DNA from: Chelativorans intermedius
Lineage (GTDB): Bacteria > Pseudomonadota > Alphaproteobacteria > Rhizobiales > Rhizobiaceae
Direction: 5' to 3'
NCBI RefSeq assembly: GCF_025398255.1
Contig: NZ_JAODNW010000001.1
Location: 1-64,000 of the forward strand
DNA length: 64,000 bases
Both the position numbers and the translations under genes were made by a program. Numbering within the stretch: position 1 is the stretch's first letter; each line of letters starts with the position of its first letter. Positions 24,917 to 35,442 of this stretch are shown in pieces. The notes below the pieces were generated by a model, which saw nothing but the letters and a program-made list of their open reading frames with translations, did no database searches and was not told the DNA's origin.

Positions 24917-25639
24917 ATGACCCGTTTCTTCATTCCTCTGGCGCTTGCCGCCTCCGTTCTGGCCGTCGCACCGGCGGCCGCACAGGGCGGCGGGGCCAGC
25001 CCCAGAATCACGGTGACAGGCGAAGGCGAGGCATGGGTCAGCCCGGATATGGCCGTCATTACGCTGTCGGTCCTGCGAGAGGCGGAGACGGCGCGCGCCG
25101 CGATGGACGAGAGCAACGCCGCCATGGCCGCCGTCATCGAGGCGATGAAGGAGGAGGGCGTGGAACCCCGCGATCTGCAGACCAGCGGGCTGTCCATCAA
25201 CCCGCAATATGTCTACCCCAACGACCGGAACGACGAGGAGAAACCCCGCATCGTCGGCTACCAGGTCACCAATACGCTGACCGTGCGGCTGCGCGATCTG
25301 GCGAAGCTGGGCGGCGTGCTCGACCGTTCCGTCTCGCTGGGGGTCAACCAGGGCGGAAACATTGTCTTTACCAACGACGATCCGAGCGAGGCGCTGACCG
25401 AGGCGCGAAAGCGCGCCGTCGAGGATGCGCTGGCCAGGGCGCAGACGCTGGCCGAGGCAGCCGGCGTTTCGGTGGGCGACGTCCTTCGGATTTCAGAGCA
25501 GACGGGCATGCCCCAGCCCCGCCCGCTGGCCAGGGCTATGCGCATGGAGGCGGCGGCCGATTCGGCCGTGCCGGTCGAGGCGGGCGAGAACAGCTACAAG
25601 GTTCAGGTGAACGTCACTTTCGAGATCGAGCAGGAGTGA
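24917..25639 (+). CDS. SIMPL (DUF541) periplasmic protein, BP26/Omp28-like
   Basis: A 240-residue exported protein. The signal peptide ends near AAAQG (about residue 23). The SIMPL domain follows, with ITVTGEGEAWVSPDMAVITL, DLQTSGLSINPQY and QVTNTLTVRLRDL. Close relatives include the Brucella immunogen BP26; the cellular role is uncertain. A GGAGA site precedes ATG 24917. A repeat of the three-copy family begins 11 nt after the stop. Confidence 0.92.
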   Translation: MTRFFIPLALAASVLAVAPAAAQGGGASPRITVTGEGEAWVSPDMAVITLSVLREAETARAAMDESNAAMAAVIEAMKEEGVEPRDLQTSGLSINPQYVYPNDRNDEEKPRIVGYQVTNTLTVRLRDLAKLGGVLDRSVSLGVNQGGNIVFTNDDPSEALTEARKRAVEDALARAQTLAEAAGVSVGDVLRISEQTGMPQPRPLARAMRMEAAADSAVPVEAGENSYKVQVNVTFEIEQE

Positions 25640-25650
25640 TCCTCGACGCG

Positions 25651-25757
25651 CTAGACCGGTTCATCGTTTCAATGAAACGCTGATCCGGTCCATCTATTTG
25701 TTTTTGCCGTATTTGTGCGACGCCAGATGATTCCATCTGGCTGCAAAAAGCTGTAAC
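25651..25757. repeat. intergenic repeat family, copy B (full, inverted)
   Basis: Inverted full-length copy with GTTTCAATGAAAC, GATCCGGTCCATCTATTTG and the hairpin CCAGATG-ATTC-CATCTGG. It lies between convergent genes (SIMPL gene and the His-rich gene), as do copies A and C. A bidirectional terminator role is likely. Confidence 0.85.
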
Positions 25758-25812
25758 AGGAACGCCGCCGGGTGCCGCCCGGCGGCGTTTTCATTCCGGC
25801 ATGCCGGTCTCG

Positions 25813-26172
25813 TCAAAGCACGCGCACGATCGGGCAGTGGGGTGCGCGGGCAAAGGTCACCATCGCGTAGCGGTGGTGGCGGTGGCCCGAGACCCGGATG
25901 TAGCGGTAGCCCACATGCGTGACGTGCGCATGGCGCAGGCCCATGCGGCGCGCCTTCTTCACGGCGCGGTGCGGGGTGCAGGCATGGCCATACCAGGGGC
26001 CGCGATGCCAGCGGTGGTCGCGGGGGCCGCCGTGGCTGTAATGGAAGCCCAGATGCGGCCCGCTGCCGAAGCTGAAATAGAGGCCCTCGGCCTGCGCGCC
26101 TGCCGGTGCGGCGGCAAGCGCACCAAGGCCCAGGATGACCGAAAGGGCTGCGGTTCTGAATGTGCGGAACAT
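25813..26172 (-). CDS. small secreted His-rich protein
   Basis: A 119-residue exported protein with a signal peptide (cleavage near AGAQAEG, about residue 29) and a mature part rich in His, Arg and Tyr (HRWHRGPWYGHACTPH), with two Cys that may form a disulfide. AGGAGG is immediately next to an upstream ATG (26181) but 9 nt from ATG 26172, so I use the latter. The function is unknown; similar proteins occur across rhizobia. Confidence 0.75.
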   Translation of the reverse strand: MFRTFRTAALSVILGLGALAAAPAGAQAEGLYFSFGSGPHLGFHYSHGGPRDHRWHRGPWYGHACTPHRAVKKARRMGLRHAHVTHVGYRYIRVSGHRHHRYAMVTFARAPHCPIVRVL

Positions 26173-26288
26173 GGCATTCATCCTCCTTCCTGAGAGAGGC
26201 CCCGTTGCCGGAGCGGATGGCGCCAAGAATGCCGCCGCTCGGCTGAACCGGCCGCGAACCGGCCGTTCATGGGGTGTTCAGAGAGGAA

Positions 26289-26702
26289 TCAGCGCCTCGC
26301 GAGTGCCGCCTTCAGGGCAGACAGGCTGAAGCATTCGCTGAGCCGGGTGATGCGCCCGTCATCGACCTCGAAGAACATGCCCGCCTGCAGGCGGTAGGAT
26401 TGGCCTTCTGCCGGGGGGAGCCCTTCGGCGGAGGCCAGATAGGTGCCGCGCACCGTGAACTCGGCCGCCGCGCGCACGCCGCCCGGCGCCGTCATGATCG
26501 CGATGTCGCCGAGTTCCTCGCGGAAGTGGCGAGCGGTGCGGGCAAGCGCCCATCGAAACGCCTCCCGGCCGATTTCACGCCTGCCTTCCCGCGTGTCGTG
26601 GGCGATGCTGTCGTCCAGGCAGTCGAGCATCGCATCGTGGTCGCCGGCGTTGAGGGCGGCGAGATAGCGCTCGATCAGTGCCCGGGTGTCGGTCTCGCTC
26701 AC
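26289..26702 (-). CDS. SnoaL-like/NTF2-fold protein
   Basis: A 137-residue protein of the NTF2-like superfamily: N-terminal helix [20 protein letters not shown], then a sheet ending [17 protein letters not shown]. Proteins of this type are small-molecule enzymes or steroid-isomerase-like; the substrate is unknown. The start is GTG 26702 after GGAGGAGGAACC, and it overlaps the ycgN stop as GTGA, so expression is coupled. Confidence 0.82.
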   Translation of the reverse strand: MSETDTRALIERYLAALNAGDHDAMLDCLDDSIAHDTREGRREIGREAFRWALARTARHFREELGDIAIMTAPGGVRAAAEFTVRGTYLASAEGLPPAEGQSYRLQAGMFFEVDDGRITRLSECFSLSALKAALARR

Positions 26703-27142
26703 GGTTCCTCCTCCAGAACATAGGGAAGATAGTCCTCCGGCGTGTCCAGCCTGTCCTCCATCGCCTCGACACGGCCGCGCACGGATATGCCGGCCTCGTG
26801 CACGCTCTCGCGGCGGCCGGAGACCAGTGGATGCCACCAGGCCAGATCCTTTCCCTCCGCCACCAGGCGGTAGGCGCAGGTGGCTGGCAACCAGGCCAGC
26901 CGGCGCACATTGTCCGGGGTCAGGCGCACGCAGTCGGGCACCCGCTCCAGCCGCCGCGCATAGTCGGTGCAGCGGCAGCTCGCGGCGTCGAACAGGCGGC
27001 AGGCAACGCTCGTCCACAGGATCTCGCCGCTGTCTTCGTCTTCCAGCTTGGCCAGGCAGCATTTGCCGCAGCCATCGCACAGCGATTCCCATTCGGCTGC
27101 GCTCATGGCTTCGAGCGGTTTGGTCTTCCAGAAGGGTTCCAT
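26699..27142 (-). CDS. YcgN-family cysteine cluster protein (UPF0260)
   Basis: A 147-residue protein with the YcgN zinc/iron-type Cys pattern: [15 protein letters not shown] near residue 22, then [20 protein letters not shown] and a further Cys. The N-terminus [16 protein letters not shown] is characteristic. The function is unknown. It is coupled to the SnoaL-like gene by GTGA overlap. Confidence 0.9.
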   Translation of the reverse strand: MEPFWKTKPLEAMSAAEWESLCDGCGKCCLAKLEDEDSGEILWTSVACRLFDAASCRCTDYARRLERVPDCVRLTPDNVRRLAWLPATCAYRLVAEGKDLAWWHPLVSGRRESVHEAGISVRGRVEAMEDRLDTPEDYLPYVLEEEP

Positions 27143-27185
27143 GATGCCGATGTGGCGCGCCGGCGGGAGAAGGTCAAGCGGCGTG

Positions 27186-27554
27186 TCAGGGCAGCGGTAT
27201 CCTGGGGTCTATGGTGGCGGGAGGGCGCCTCACCTCCGGCATCCTTGGCGGCGGCAGGCTCTCGCGCTGCACGCGGCACGTCGGCTGGATGCCCACGCTG
27301 CCCGGCGGACAGGCGCCAGGCGCGCTCGGCCGGCAGTTGGGGTGGATGCCCACCGTCCCTTCCGGGCAGAACGAGCGCACGGCGGGACGGCAATCGGGTG
27401 GCAGGCCGAGGCTGCCTGGCGGGCAGAGCTCGCCCGTCTGCGGGCCTGCCTGGGCGGGAAGCGCGAGACAGCCGAGAATGCCGAGCACGGCATGCGAGAC
27501 GGCGCCGGCGCGCCGCAGGCGTTGCCTTTGGCATGCGAAGCCCCTTGCCTTCAC
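27186..27554 (-). CDS. secreted protein with three Cys-flanked tandem repeats
   Basis: A 122-residue protein. A probable signal peptide (hydrophobic [15 protein letters not shown], about 20-34) leads to three repeats: [28 protein letters not shown] and [14 protein letters not shown], i.e. C-P-x-G-[ST]-x-G-[LI]-x-P-x-C-R. Each could hold one disulfide loop. The Pro-rich C-terminus has no Cys. The start is GTG 27554 after GGAGACATACC. It lies 96 nt downstream of tonB on the same strand. I do not recognise a characterised relative. Confidence 0.7.
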   Translation of the reverse strand: MKARGFACQRQRLRRAGAVSHAVLGILGCLALPAQAGPQTGELCPPGSLGLPPDCRPAVRSFCPEGTVGIHPNCRPSAPGACPPGSVGIQPTCRVQRESLPPPRMPEVRRPPATIDPRIPLP

Positions 27555-27650
27555 GGTATGTCTCCTTCTCTTCCCATAAGGCGCGCCGCCGGGAGGCCGG
27601 TCAAGCCCCGTCGAGCCCCGCACCGCCGGCTCGCCGTCCCGCTGCGGTGC

Positions 27651-28579
27651 TCAGGGCTTGAAGCGCAATGGCACGGAGAATGTGAGCGTCTTCCCGCCGA
27701 TGCCTTCCGGGGGGCGCGGATAGGGGGATGCGCGGCGCGCGGTGGCCAGCGCCTCGCGGTCGAAGATCGCGTGACCGGCGCTCCGCGAAATCCGCGCGTC
27801 GACGATCCGGCCCCGCCTGTCGATGGTAATGACGACCTCGGCCACGCCCGACAGGCGCCCCGCGGTGTCGGGATAGCGGTGATAGCGGTCGAGATGGGCG
27901 TTGAGGCGGCGTCTGTAGGCTGCCTTCTCGCCGGCGGTCGCCCCACCCGTGCGGCCGGCCGCGGGGGCGGAGCCGGCCGTCGCCGGCTGGCGGCCAGCGG
28001 GCTTCTTCGGCGTCTCGGCCTTCTTGCGGGAGGGGGGTGGCGGTGGGTCCGCTTGTGCGCGTGGTGGCTGCGGCCGTGGTGTGGGCACGGGCACGTTTTC
28101 GACCGGCAGCGCGATCACGGGATGGCCTTCCGCCTCCGGCGGCGGGAGGGCGGGGGCCTGCTCCACCGCCTCTACCGGTTCCAGAACCGAGGGGGCGGGA
28201 AGCGGTGCGGTTTCCGCTGCCGCATCGGGCGCGCTTTCGGCCGGTTCGACTGGGGAGAGTGCTTCTGGCCTCACCACCTCGGCGGCCTCGCCGGCAATGG
28301 GTTCGGCGGGCGGCATTGGCGGGGCTTCGAGGATGATCGCCACCGCGGCCTCTTCTCTTGCGGCTTCCGCGCCCTGGCGCGCTGCCCGATCGCCCAGCCA
28401 AGCCAGTGCGGCGGCGTGCAGCGCCGCCGAAAGCGCGAGCGCCGGCAGAAGACCAAGCGACAGGGCGCGCGCCCTGCGCGCCGAGAGAAAGAGCGGCGTC
28501 GTCTCGCCGGGCGGAGGCACGTCGGGCGGGGCTTCCGGCGTGGCGCTCCGGTCCTCGTCCGTGTTGTCGTGCCGGGCGG

Positions 28580-28583
<4 letters not shown>
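27651..28583 (-). CDS. tonB: TonB energy-transducing protein
   Basis: A 310-residue inner-membrane protein that couples the proton motive force to outer-membrane receptors. The helix is at about 40-63, then a long Pro/Glu/Ala-rich periplasmic spacer (about 85-215), and a C-terminal TonB domain with YRRRLNAHLDRYHRYPDTA, VVITIDRRGRIVDARI and SFVPLRF-type ending SVPLRFKP. Last gene of the B12 operon; its ATG overlaps the btuD stop (ATGA). It is probably a TonB dedicated to BtuB. Confidence 0.9.
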
Positions 28584-29362
<779 letters not shown>

Positions 29363-29363
29363 G

Positions 29364-30353
29364 CTAGAACACCTCCCGGCGAGAGCGCACCACCAGCCAA
29401 AGGAAGAAGGGCGCACCAATGAGCGCGGTAAGCACCCCGACATTCAGCTCGCCCGCCGCCAGGACGAGGCGCGCGGCAACATCCGCCGCCAGCAGGAGTG
29501 CCGCTCCGCCCAGGCCGGCGGGCAGGATGAGCCGGCTCGGCATGCGGCTCGTCAGCGGGCGGACGAGATGCGGCACGACCAGCCCGACAAACCCGATGGT
29601 GCCCGCGACTGCCGTGGCCGCGCCCACGCCCAGGGCGGTGCCGGCGACGATGAGAAAGCGCGTGCGCGCCATGTGGACGCCGAGGCTCGCCGCCGCTTCC
29701 TCGCCCAGCGACAGGGCGTCGATGGCGCGCGCCGAAAGCGCGACCAGCAGCCAGCCCCCCGCCATCAGCGGCATGGCCAGCACCACATGCTCCATCGAGC
29801 GGTCCTTCAGCGAGCCCAGAAGCCAGAAGACGATCTCGTAGCTTGCAAAGGGATTGGGGGAAAGGTTCAGCGCCAGCGCGGTGAGCGCGCCGGCAAGACT
29901 CGAAAGCGCCACCCCGGCGAGAATGAGGGTGAGCGTCGAGCCGCTGCGCGCGGCAAGCGCCATGAGGATGAGAACCGCCGCAAGCGCGCCCAGAAGCGCG
30001 CCGGCCGGCAGGGCATAGAGCGAACTGCCGGCAAGGCCGGAATAAAAGACCGCAACGGCCCCGAAGGCTGCCATGGCCGAGACGCCGATGATGCCGGGCT
30101 CGGCCAGTGGATTGCGCAGGAAGCCCTGCAGAACGGCGCCGGCCATGCCGAGCGTGAAGCCGATGGAAAGGCCCAGAAGCGCCCGCGGCAGGCGGATCTC
30201 GCGCATGATGATCGTTGCCGCCTCGCCGCCCCCCGCCAGAAGGCCGCGCATGCCCTCCACCAGGCCAAGCTCCGCGGGGCCGACCGCAAGCGAGACAAGG
30301 AAGAGCACCATGGCCAGAAGGGCAAGCGCCAGATTGAGGAAAAGCGGCCTCAT
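29364..30353 (-). CDS. btuC: vitamin B12 ABC importer permease
   Basis: A 329-residue FecCD/BtuC-type permease with about ten helices; family motifs include EIRLPRALLGLSIGFTLGMA and GAVLQGFLRNPLAEPGIIGV, and GFVGLVVPHLVRPL near the coupling region. ATG 30353 overlaps the btuF stop (ATGA); an ATG five codons earlier is less likely. Confidence 0.92.
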   Translation of the reverse strand: MRPLFLNLALALLAMVLFLVSLAVGPAELGLVEGMRGLLAGGGEAATIIMREIRLPRALLGLSIGFTLGMAGAVLQGFLRNPLAEPGIIGVSAMAAFGAVAVFYSGLAGSSLYALPAGALLGALAAVLILMALAARSGSTLTLILAGVALSSLAGALTALALNLSPNPFASYEIVFWLLGSLKDRSMEHVVLAMPLMAGGWLLVALSARAIDALSLGEEAAASLGVHMARTRFLIVAGTALGVGAATAVAGTIGFVGLVVPHLVRPLTSRMPSRLILPAGLGGAALLLAADVAARLVLAAGELNVGVLTALIGAPFFLWLVVRSRREVF

Positions 30354-31225
30354 GGCGCCTCTCCGCACGGCGCGATCTCCTGGCGCAATGCATCGAGCGC
30401 CTTCACCGCGTCGAGCACGGCAGGCCCGCCACAGGACCAGGTGCCCGGCGGCACGAAGGCGCCGATGCGCGTTTCCGGCAGCGCGCGCAGGGCCCGGTGG
30501 CGCGGCACGCGTGCGCCCAGGGCAGGGCCTTCGCTTTCGCCAGACGGAATGATGATGACGTCGGGCCGCTCGCTCACCACCAGCTCCAGCGGGAAGGGCG
30601 CCATGCCGGAGATGCCGCGCTCGGCCGCCAGGTTGCGAAAGCCGGCGGCGGCAAGAACGGAATGGGCGAGCGTGCCTTCACCCACCGCGACGCCGTTCTG
30701 CTCATAGGCCAGTGCCGTGGGCCGGCGGGCGCAGCGGCGGGCCTCGATCCCGGCAAGCTGCGCCTCGAAATCGGCCGCCATGGCCTCGGCCTGCCTCTCG
30801 CGCCCCAGAAGCGCCCCCATGCGGCGGATATCGTCGGGGATGGTGTCGAGGGTCTGCACGAAGCTGAACTCCGCCACCTGCATGTCGAGGCGTTTCAAGA
30901 GCTGCGTCGTGTTGTGAAGCGTGTAGGTGCCGGTGAGCACGAGATCGGGCCGCGCCAGAAACACCTCCTCCGCCCGGCCATGATTGACGGGATAGGTTTC
31001 AGCCTCGACGTGAAGGGGCGAAAGGGCGGGATCGCGCGCCAGGAAGGAGACGGAGACAAGCTGGCCCGGCGCCGCCAGCGGCATGGCCAGCACGTCCGTG
31101 CACAGGTTGAGCGACATGACGCGCGCCGGCGGCTCGGCATGGACGGGAGAGAGAAGAAGTGCCGCAGCGGCGCAAAGGGCGCTGCGGAGGAACCCGTTGC
31201 GAGATTTCCGGCGCCGCTTCCTCAT
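30350..31225 (-). CDS. btuF: periplasmic B12-binding protein
   Basis: A 291-residue class III (helical-backbone) binding protein: signal peptide with a basic start (MRKRRRKSRNG) cut after about residue 30, first lobe with ARVMSLNLCTDVLAMPLA, second lobe with ISGMAPFPLELVVSERPDVI. It overlaps the btuB stop (ATGA) upstream and btuC downstream. The ligand is inferred from the riboswitch. Confidence 0.9.
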   Translation of the reverse strand: MRKRRRKSRNGFLRSALCAAAALLLSPVHAEPPARVMSLNLCTDVLAMPLAAPGQLVSVSFLARDPALSPLHVEAETYPVNHGRAEEVFLARPDLVLTGTYTLHNTTQLLKRLDMQVAEFSFVQTLDTIPDDIRRMGALLGRERQAEAMAADFEAQLAGIEARRCARRPTALAYEQNGVAVGEGTLAHSVLAAAGFRNLAAERGISGMAPFPLELVVSERPDVIIIPSGESEGPALGARVPRHRALRALPETRIGAFVPPGTWSCGGPAVLDAVKALDALRQEIAPCGEAP

Positions 31226-33123
31226 GGTCCCAGCCTTGCGCGGAAGCCGGCAAAGACGGAAAAACCCGGCGTGCCGTAGCCGCGCACGGTCTGATAGTCC
31301 TGATTGAGCAGGTTTTCGGCGCGGACGTAAAGCTCCGTCTTTTCCGTCGGCTGGTAGGCCACCTTGGCATTGAGCAGGAAATAGTCGTCGAGGGCGAGAT
31401 CGTCCGTATCCACCGTGTCGACGGCGATCTTGCCGGCGGCCGTCACGGTCCACTTCTCCGCCGGCTTGTAGGTTGCGGAGAGGCCGATGGCGTGGCGTGG
31501 CACGCGCGCCAGGCGATCGCCGTTCTGGTCGACGGCGTGCGTGTAGGTGTACGAGCTTCCCAGAGAAAGCTGGCTGTTGACCTCATATCGGAGCGCGGTC
31601 TCGACACCGTGCATGCGCGAGGTGCCGCTGATCTGGGTATATTGGCACTCGGAGGGCCGCACCTCCACACAGTCGATCAGATTGTCGATTTCAAGGTGAA
31701 AGTAGGTGACATCCGCGACAAGCCGCTCGTCGAAGAAGCGCTGTTCGACACCAATGTCAAAACCGATGCTCGTCTCCGGCTGCAGGTCGGGGTTTCCCAC
31801 CGGCACACCTCCCATGTTGAGCGGAGGAGCGAACAGTTCGTAGAGGCTTGGTGCGCGGAATCCGGTTCCGACGGAGGCATGAAGCCGCGTTCCCGTCTCG
31901 CGAAAGAGATAGGCCGCGGAAGCGCGATAGGTGGTCTCCCCTCCGAACTTGCTGTGCTTGTCGTGTCTGACACCCAGCGTCAGCGTGAGGTTGTCGACAG
32001 GCGTTAGGATGCCCTGTGCCCAGACGCCCGTCATATGGATCGAATTGTCGATGGGAAGGGAACCGGCGTCGTCGGGAAAACGGGCGCTCTGGCGTTCGTG
32101 ATCGGCGCCATATTGCAACGTCAGCCGCTCATGGGCCTCGAAGGAGCCCTGATACTCTGCCTTGACGCGCTCACCCTCATAATCGGCATTGAACGGGCCG
32201 AAGGTCGAATCGCTGTGGATGCTGCGATCGAGTGAGAAGCCTTGAAGAGCAAAGGTGTTCTTCAGGCGCCCGTCCAGAAGGTTGAGATTGAAACCGGCGC
32301 GCCCGGCGAGCTGGCGGTTGCGGTTCACATTGGTATGGAACGGATCGTCCTGAGGTGGATCGTCAAACTCCGCCTTGGCGTTGATATAGAGCGCCGAACC
32401 GAACACGGAGAAGACGTCGGAGAAGGCATGTTCGCCGGCGATGTCGAGTGTGACGTTCTCGTAGCCGTCGCGCTCGCGGCCGCTGGCGGCGGCCGAGATG
32501 CCGTCGGTGTGGAAGCCCGTGGCGTTGAGGGAGAGGCGCGTGCCGCCCTCGGCCGCGCGCAGGCCGTAGCTGGCGCGCGCCGTGCCATGGGAGCCGCCCT
32601 CGCCGGAGAGGAGATGCGTCACCCCCGGCTCCATGTCGCCCAGGGTGGACAGGCTGATGACGCCGGCGATGGCATCGGAGCCGTAGAGCGTGCTCTGCGA
32701 GCCGCGCAGAACCTCGATGGAGTCGAGCCCGCCGGAGAGCAGATATTGATAGGAGGTCTGCACCCGGGTGCTGGTCGGATCGGAAATGTCGATGCCGTTG
32801 TAAAGCGTCTTCACGTAACGCTTGGGCGCACCGCGAATGGCCAGGCTCGACTCGGTTCCGGGACCGCCGGGCGAGGTGATGGCCACGCCCGGGACCAGGT
32901 TGAGATAGTCCGTCGCCAGCGGCTGCGACTGTGCCTCGATCTCCTCGGCATCGATGCGGGTGACGGAGGAACCCGTTTTCGTGGCCTCCATCGGCGCGCG
33001 GTTGGGCGAGGCGACGATTTCTTCGAGGACGAAGTCCTGCGCGCCGGCGGGCCAGACGGCCAGCGCCAATGCGGCAGCCGAGACGGCGGTGAAAAGGCTG
33101 GATATGCCTGACGGTGCTCTCAT
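31222..33123 (-). CDS. btuB: TonB-dependent cobalamin receptor
   Basis: A 633-residue outer-membrane receptor. Signal peptide (to about residue 28), a TonB-box-like EEIVASPNR at the mature N-terminus, plug domain (about 45-150, with SLAIRGAPKRYVKTLYNGID and DSIEVLRGSQSTLYGSDAIA), then a 22-strand barrel ending in a C-terminal aromatic-rich strand (FAGFRARLGP). The length is close to E. coli BtuB (614). First gene of the operon, preceded by a cobalamin riboswitch. GGAGGG lies 5 nt before ATG 33123 and can be masked by CCCTCC in the leader. Confidence 0.93.
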   Translation of the reverse strand: MRAPSGISSLFTAVSAAALALAVWPAGAQDFVLEEIVASPNRAPMEATKTGSSVTRIDAEEIEAQSQPLATDYLNLVPGVAITSPGGPGTESSLAIRGAPKRYVKTLYNGIDISDPTSTRVQTSYQYLLSGGLDSIEVLRGSQSTLYGSDAIAGVISLSTLGDMEPGVTHLLSGEGGSHGTARASYGLRAAEGGTRLSLNATGFHTDGISAAASGRERDGYENVTLDIAGEHAFSDVFSVFGSALYINAKAEFDDPPQDDPFHTNVNRNRQLAGRAGFNLNLLDGRLKNTFALQGFSLDRSIHSDSTFGPFNADYEGERVKAEYQGSFEAHERLTLQYGADHERQSARFPDDAGSLPIDNSIHMTGVWAQGILTPVDNLTLTLGVRHDKHSKFGGETTYRASAAYLFRETGTRLHASVGTGFRAPSLYELFAPPLNMGGVPVGNPDLQPETSIGFDIGVEQRFFDERLVADVTYFHLEIDNLIDCVEVRPSECQYTQISGTSRMHGVETALRYEVNSQLSLGSSYTYTHAVDQNGDRLARVPRHAIGLSATYKPAEKWTVTAAGKIAVDTVDTDDLALDDYFLLNAKVAYQPTEKTELYVRAENLLNQDYQTVRGYGTPGFSVFAGFRARLGP

Positions 33124-33160
33124 GGGGTCCCTCCGCTCTTGTCCGATAGGCGCTGGAGGG
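33124..33160 (-). promoter_or_regulatory. btuB Shine-Dalgarno and masking hairpin
   Basis: On the minus strand the SD GGAGGG (complement of 33129-33134) is matched by an upstream CCCTCC (complement of 33155-33160). Pairing would hide the ribosome site, consistent with translational control by the riboswitch. Confidence 0.55.
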
Positions 33161-33249
33161 ATCGGTGCCTTGCCGGCCGCGGTCTCCGCCAGCGATGACC
33201 ATGTTCGTCACCACTGCGAAAACCACAGCCCCGGACGCTGCCCGCATCC

Positions 33250-33452
33250 GGACGGTGACGACCCGAGGCAGGTTTCCTGGCTCGCGCTTCCGCGGCTTTC
33301 CCGCCTTCCCAGGCCCGGGGCCCAGTGGCGTTCGGAAAAGCCTCCGCGCTCACAGTTGCGGGAGCAGCTACGGCTTGGGGCAGAAGGCCCCTCCCGTATT
33401 CCCTTTTAACCCCGGCGGACACACCGCCCGGGGCACCTCCGGTACGCCGGCA
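33250..33452 (-). promoter_or_regulatory. cobalamin (B12) riboswitch
   Basis: The minus strand carries the class features: GGTGCC near the 5' end, TTAAAAGGGAATACGGG, the core GCTGCTCCCGCAACTGTGA (about 33350-33368), CCACTGG, and the B12 box GCCAGGAAACCTGCC (33267-33281). It lies about 130 nt upstream of btuB and predicts repression of the whole btuB-tonB operon by adenosylcobalamin. No gene is seen from 33453 to 33714; that stretch should hold the promoters for this operon and for the rightward ABC operon. Confidence 0.95.
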
Positions 33453-33714
33453 GACCTAGCAACGGCCCCCTGTGCCGTCAATCGGCTGTTGCCGCCTTTC
33501 GGCGGGATTTGGCGCCGCCGCTGTTCCATTTGCGTCAATTGTGTCGCATATCCGGCATACAGGGGCGCATGCAGGCAGCAAACTGCGGGCGCCTTGGGAG
33601 GGGCGTTCTCGCGACTGCTTTCTTTGACAAGGGGGCGCGGATGCGGAATGCTACCGCCAATCGTGCCGACAGGCGAAAGAGACAGACAGGCGATCCAGAA
33701 AGGGGAGAGTGTCG

Positions 33715-35364
33715 ATGAAGTTTTTCAGGAGCAATGGCGGCCAGGTGCCGCAGCGCATCGCGGCCCTGGCGGAAAAGGCAAGGGCCGGCCGGATGGACCG
33801 GCGCGAATTTCTGGCTTTGGCGAGCACCTTCGGGGCGACCGCCGCCGGCGCCTATGCCATGGCCGGGCTTGCCGCACCGCTGCGCGCGGCAGCGCAGGAG
33901 CCCAAGAGGGGCGGCGTCTTGAAGCTCGCCATGTGGATCAAGGAAAACAAGGATCCCATGACGGCCGACTGGTCGGAGATCGCCAACGCCATGCGCCAGA
34001 CGCTGGAGCCGCTGGTGAAGTACACCCGCGACTTCACCTTCGAGGGCCGGTTGCTGGAGAGCTGGGAGGTCAACGAGGACGCCACAGAGTACATCCTGCA
34101 CGTGCGCCCCGGCGTGACCTGGAACAACGGCGATGCCTTCACCGCCGATGACGTGATCTACAACATCACGCGCTGGTGCGACCAGTCGGTGGAAGGCAAC
34201 TCCATGGCCACGCGCATGGCGTCTCTCATCGACAGCGAGACCGGAAAGGCGCGCGAGGGCGCCATCGAGAAGGTGGACGACATGACGGTGAGGCTGTCGC
34301 TGCCCGCGCCGGACATTTCCATCATCGCCGGCATGGCGGACTATCCGGGCCTGATCGTGCATCCGAGCTTCGACGAGACGGGGCGAAACTGGGTGGCCAA
34401 CCCCATCGGCACCGGGCCCTTCGAGCTGGTCTCCTACGAGGTCGGAAACCGCGTGGTGCTGAAGCGGCGCGAGAACGGCACCTGGTGGGGCGGCGAGCCC
34501 TATCTCGACGGCATCGAGTTCATCGACTACGGCACCGATCCCTCCGCCATGGTCTCGGCCTTCGAGGCGGGCGAAATCCACGCCAACTACGAGACCAGCG
34601 CCGACTATGTGGAGATTCTCGACAGTCTCGGCCTCGTCAGAAGCGAGGTGGTGACGGCGGCGACCATCGTGGCGCGCACCAATGTCGACAATCCGCCCTA
34701 TGACGACCAGCGGGTGCGCAAGGCGCTGCAGCTTGCCGTCGACAATGCGACCGTGCTGGCGCTCGGCTACGGCAATGCCGGCGATCCGGCGGAAAACCAC
34801 CATGTCTGCCCCATCCATCCCGAATATGCCGAGCTGCCGCCCATTGCCCGCGACATCGAGCAGGCGCGGGCGCTGATGGAGGAGGCCGGCCAGATGGGCT
34901 TCGAGCATGAGCTCATCACCGTGGACGAGGACTGGCACAAGAACACGGGCGACGCGATTGCCGCGCAGCTTCGCGAGGCGGGCTTCAACGTCAAGCGCAC
35001 CGTGCTGCCGGGCTCCACCTTCTGGAACGACTGGACGAAATATCCCTATTCCATGACCAACTGGAACATGCGTCCGCTCGGCATCCAGGTGATCGCGCTC
35101 GCCTATCGCACGGGCGAGGCGTGGAACGAGTCGGCCTATTCCAATGCCGATCTCGACGCGATGATCGAGAAGGCGCTGACCATGCCCGACCCGGACGATC
35201 GGCGCACGGTCATGAAGGACATCGAGCAGCACATCCAGGATGCGGGCATCATCATCCAGCCCTACTGGCGCAAGCTCTACAATCACGCGGTGCCGGAGGT
35301 GAAGAACCACGGCATGCATCAGACCTTCGAGATCGACCTGCACGAGGTCTGGCTCGACGCATAA
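33715..35364 (+). CDS. family 5 ABC substrate-binding protein (Tat-exported)
   Basis: A 549-residue periplasmic binding protein of the DppA/OppA class. A twin-arginine signal [10 protein letters not shown] (Arg29-Arg30) precedes a hydrophobic stretch, with cleavage near residue 60. SBP_bac_5 features include [23 protein letters not shown] 33715 is 7 nt from AGGGGAGA; a GTG two codons earlier is possible. First gene of a binding protein-permease-permease-ATPase operon. The ligand is unknown; peptides, opines and sugars are all imported by this class. Confidence 0.92.
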   Translation: MKFFRSNGGQVPQRIAALAEKARAGRMDRREFLALASTFGATAAGAYAMAGLAAPLRAAAQEPKRGGVLKLAMWIKENKDPMTADWSEIANAMRQTLEPLVKYTRDFTFEGRLLESWEVNEDATEYILHVRPGVTWNNGDAFTADDVIYNITRWCDQSVEGNSMATRMASLIDSETGKAREGAIEKVDDMTVRLSLPAPDISIIAGMADYPGLIVHPSFDETGRNWVANPIGTGPFELVSYEVGNRVVLKRRENGTWWGGEPYLDGIEFIDYGTDPSAMVSAFEAGEIHANYETSADYVEILDSLGLVRSEVVTAATIVARTNVDNPPYDDQRVRKALQLAVDNATVLALGYGNAGDPAENHHVCPIHPEYAELPPIARDIEQARALMEEAGQMGFEHELITVDEDWHKNTGDAIAAQLREAGFNVKRTVLPGSTFWNDWTKYPYSMTNWNMRPLGIQVIALAYRTGEAWNESAYSNADLDAMIEKALTMPDPDDRRTVMKDIEQHIQDAGIIIQPYWRKLYNHAVPEVKNHGMHQTFEIDLHEVWLDA

Positions 35365-35442
35365 CGCCTTTCGGGCGGGGCTGTCCGGCCCCGCCCGCAA
35401 CGACAAGAATCAAAAGCCCCCGAAACGGGGGGAGGGGAAACG

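Noticed and set aside
33535-35406. Open frame of about 620 codons on the minus strand opposite the family 5 binding protein
   Set aside because: The plus-strand gene has a Tat signal and family motifs; the minus frame has none.
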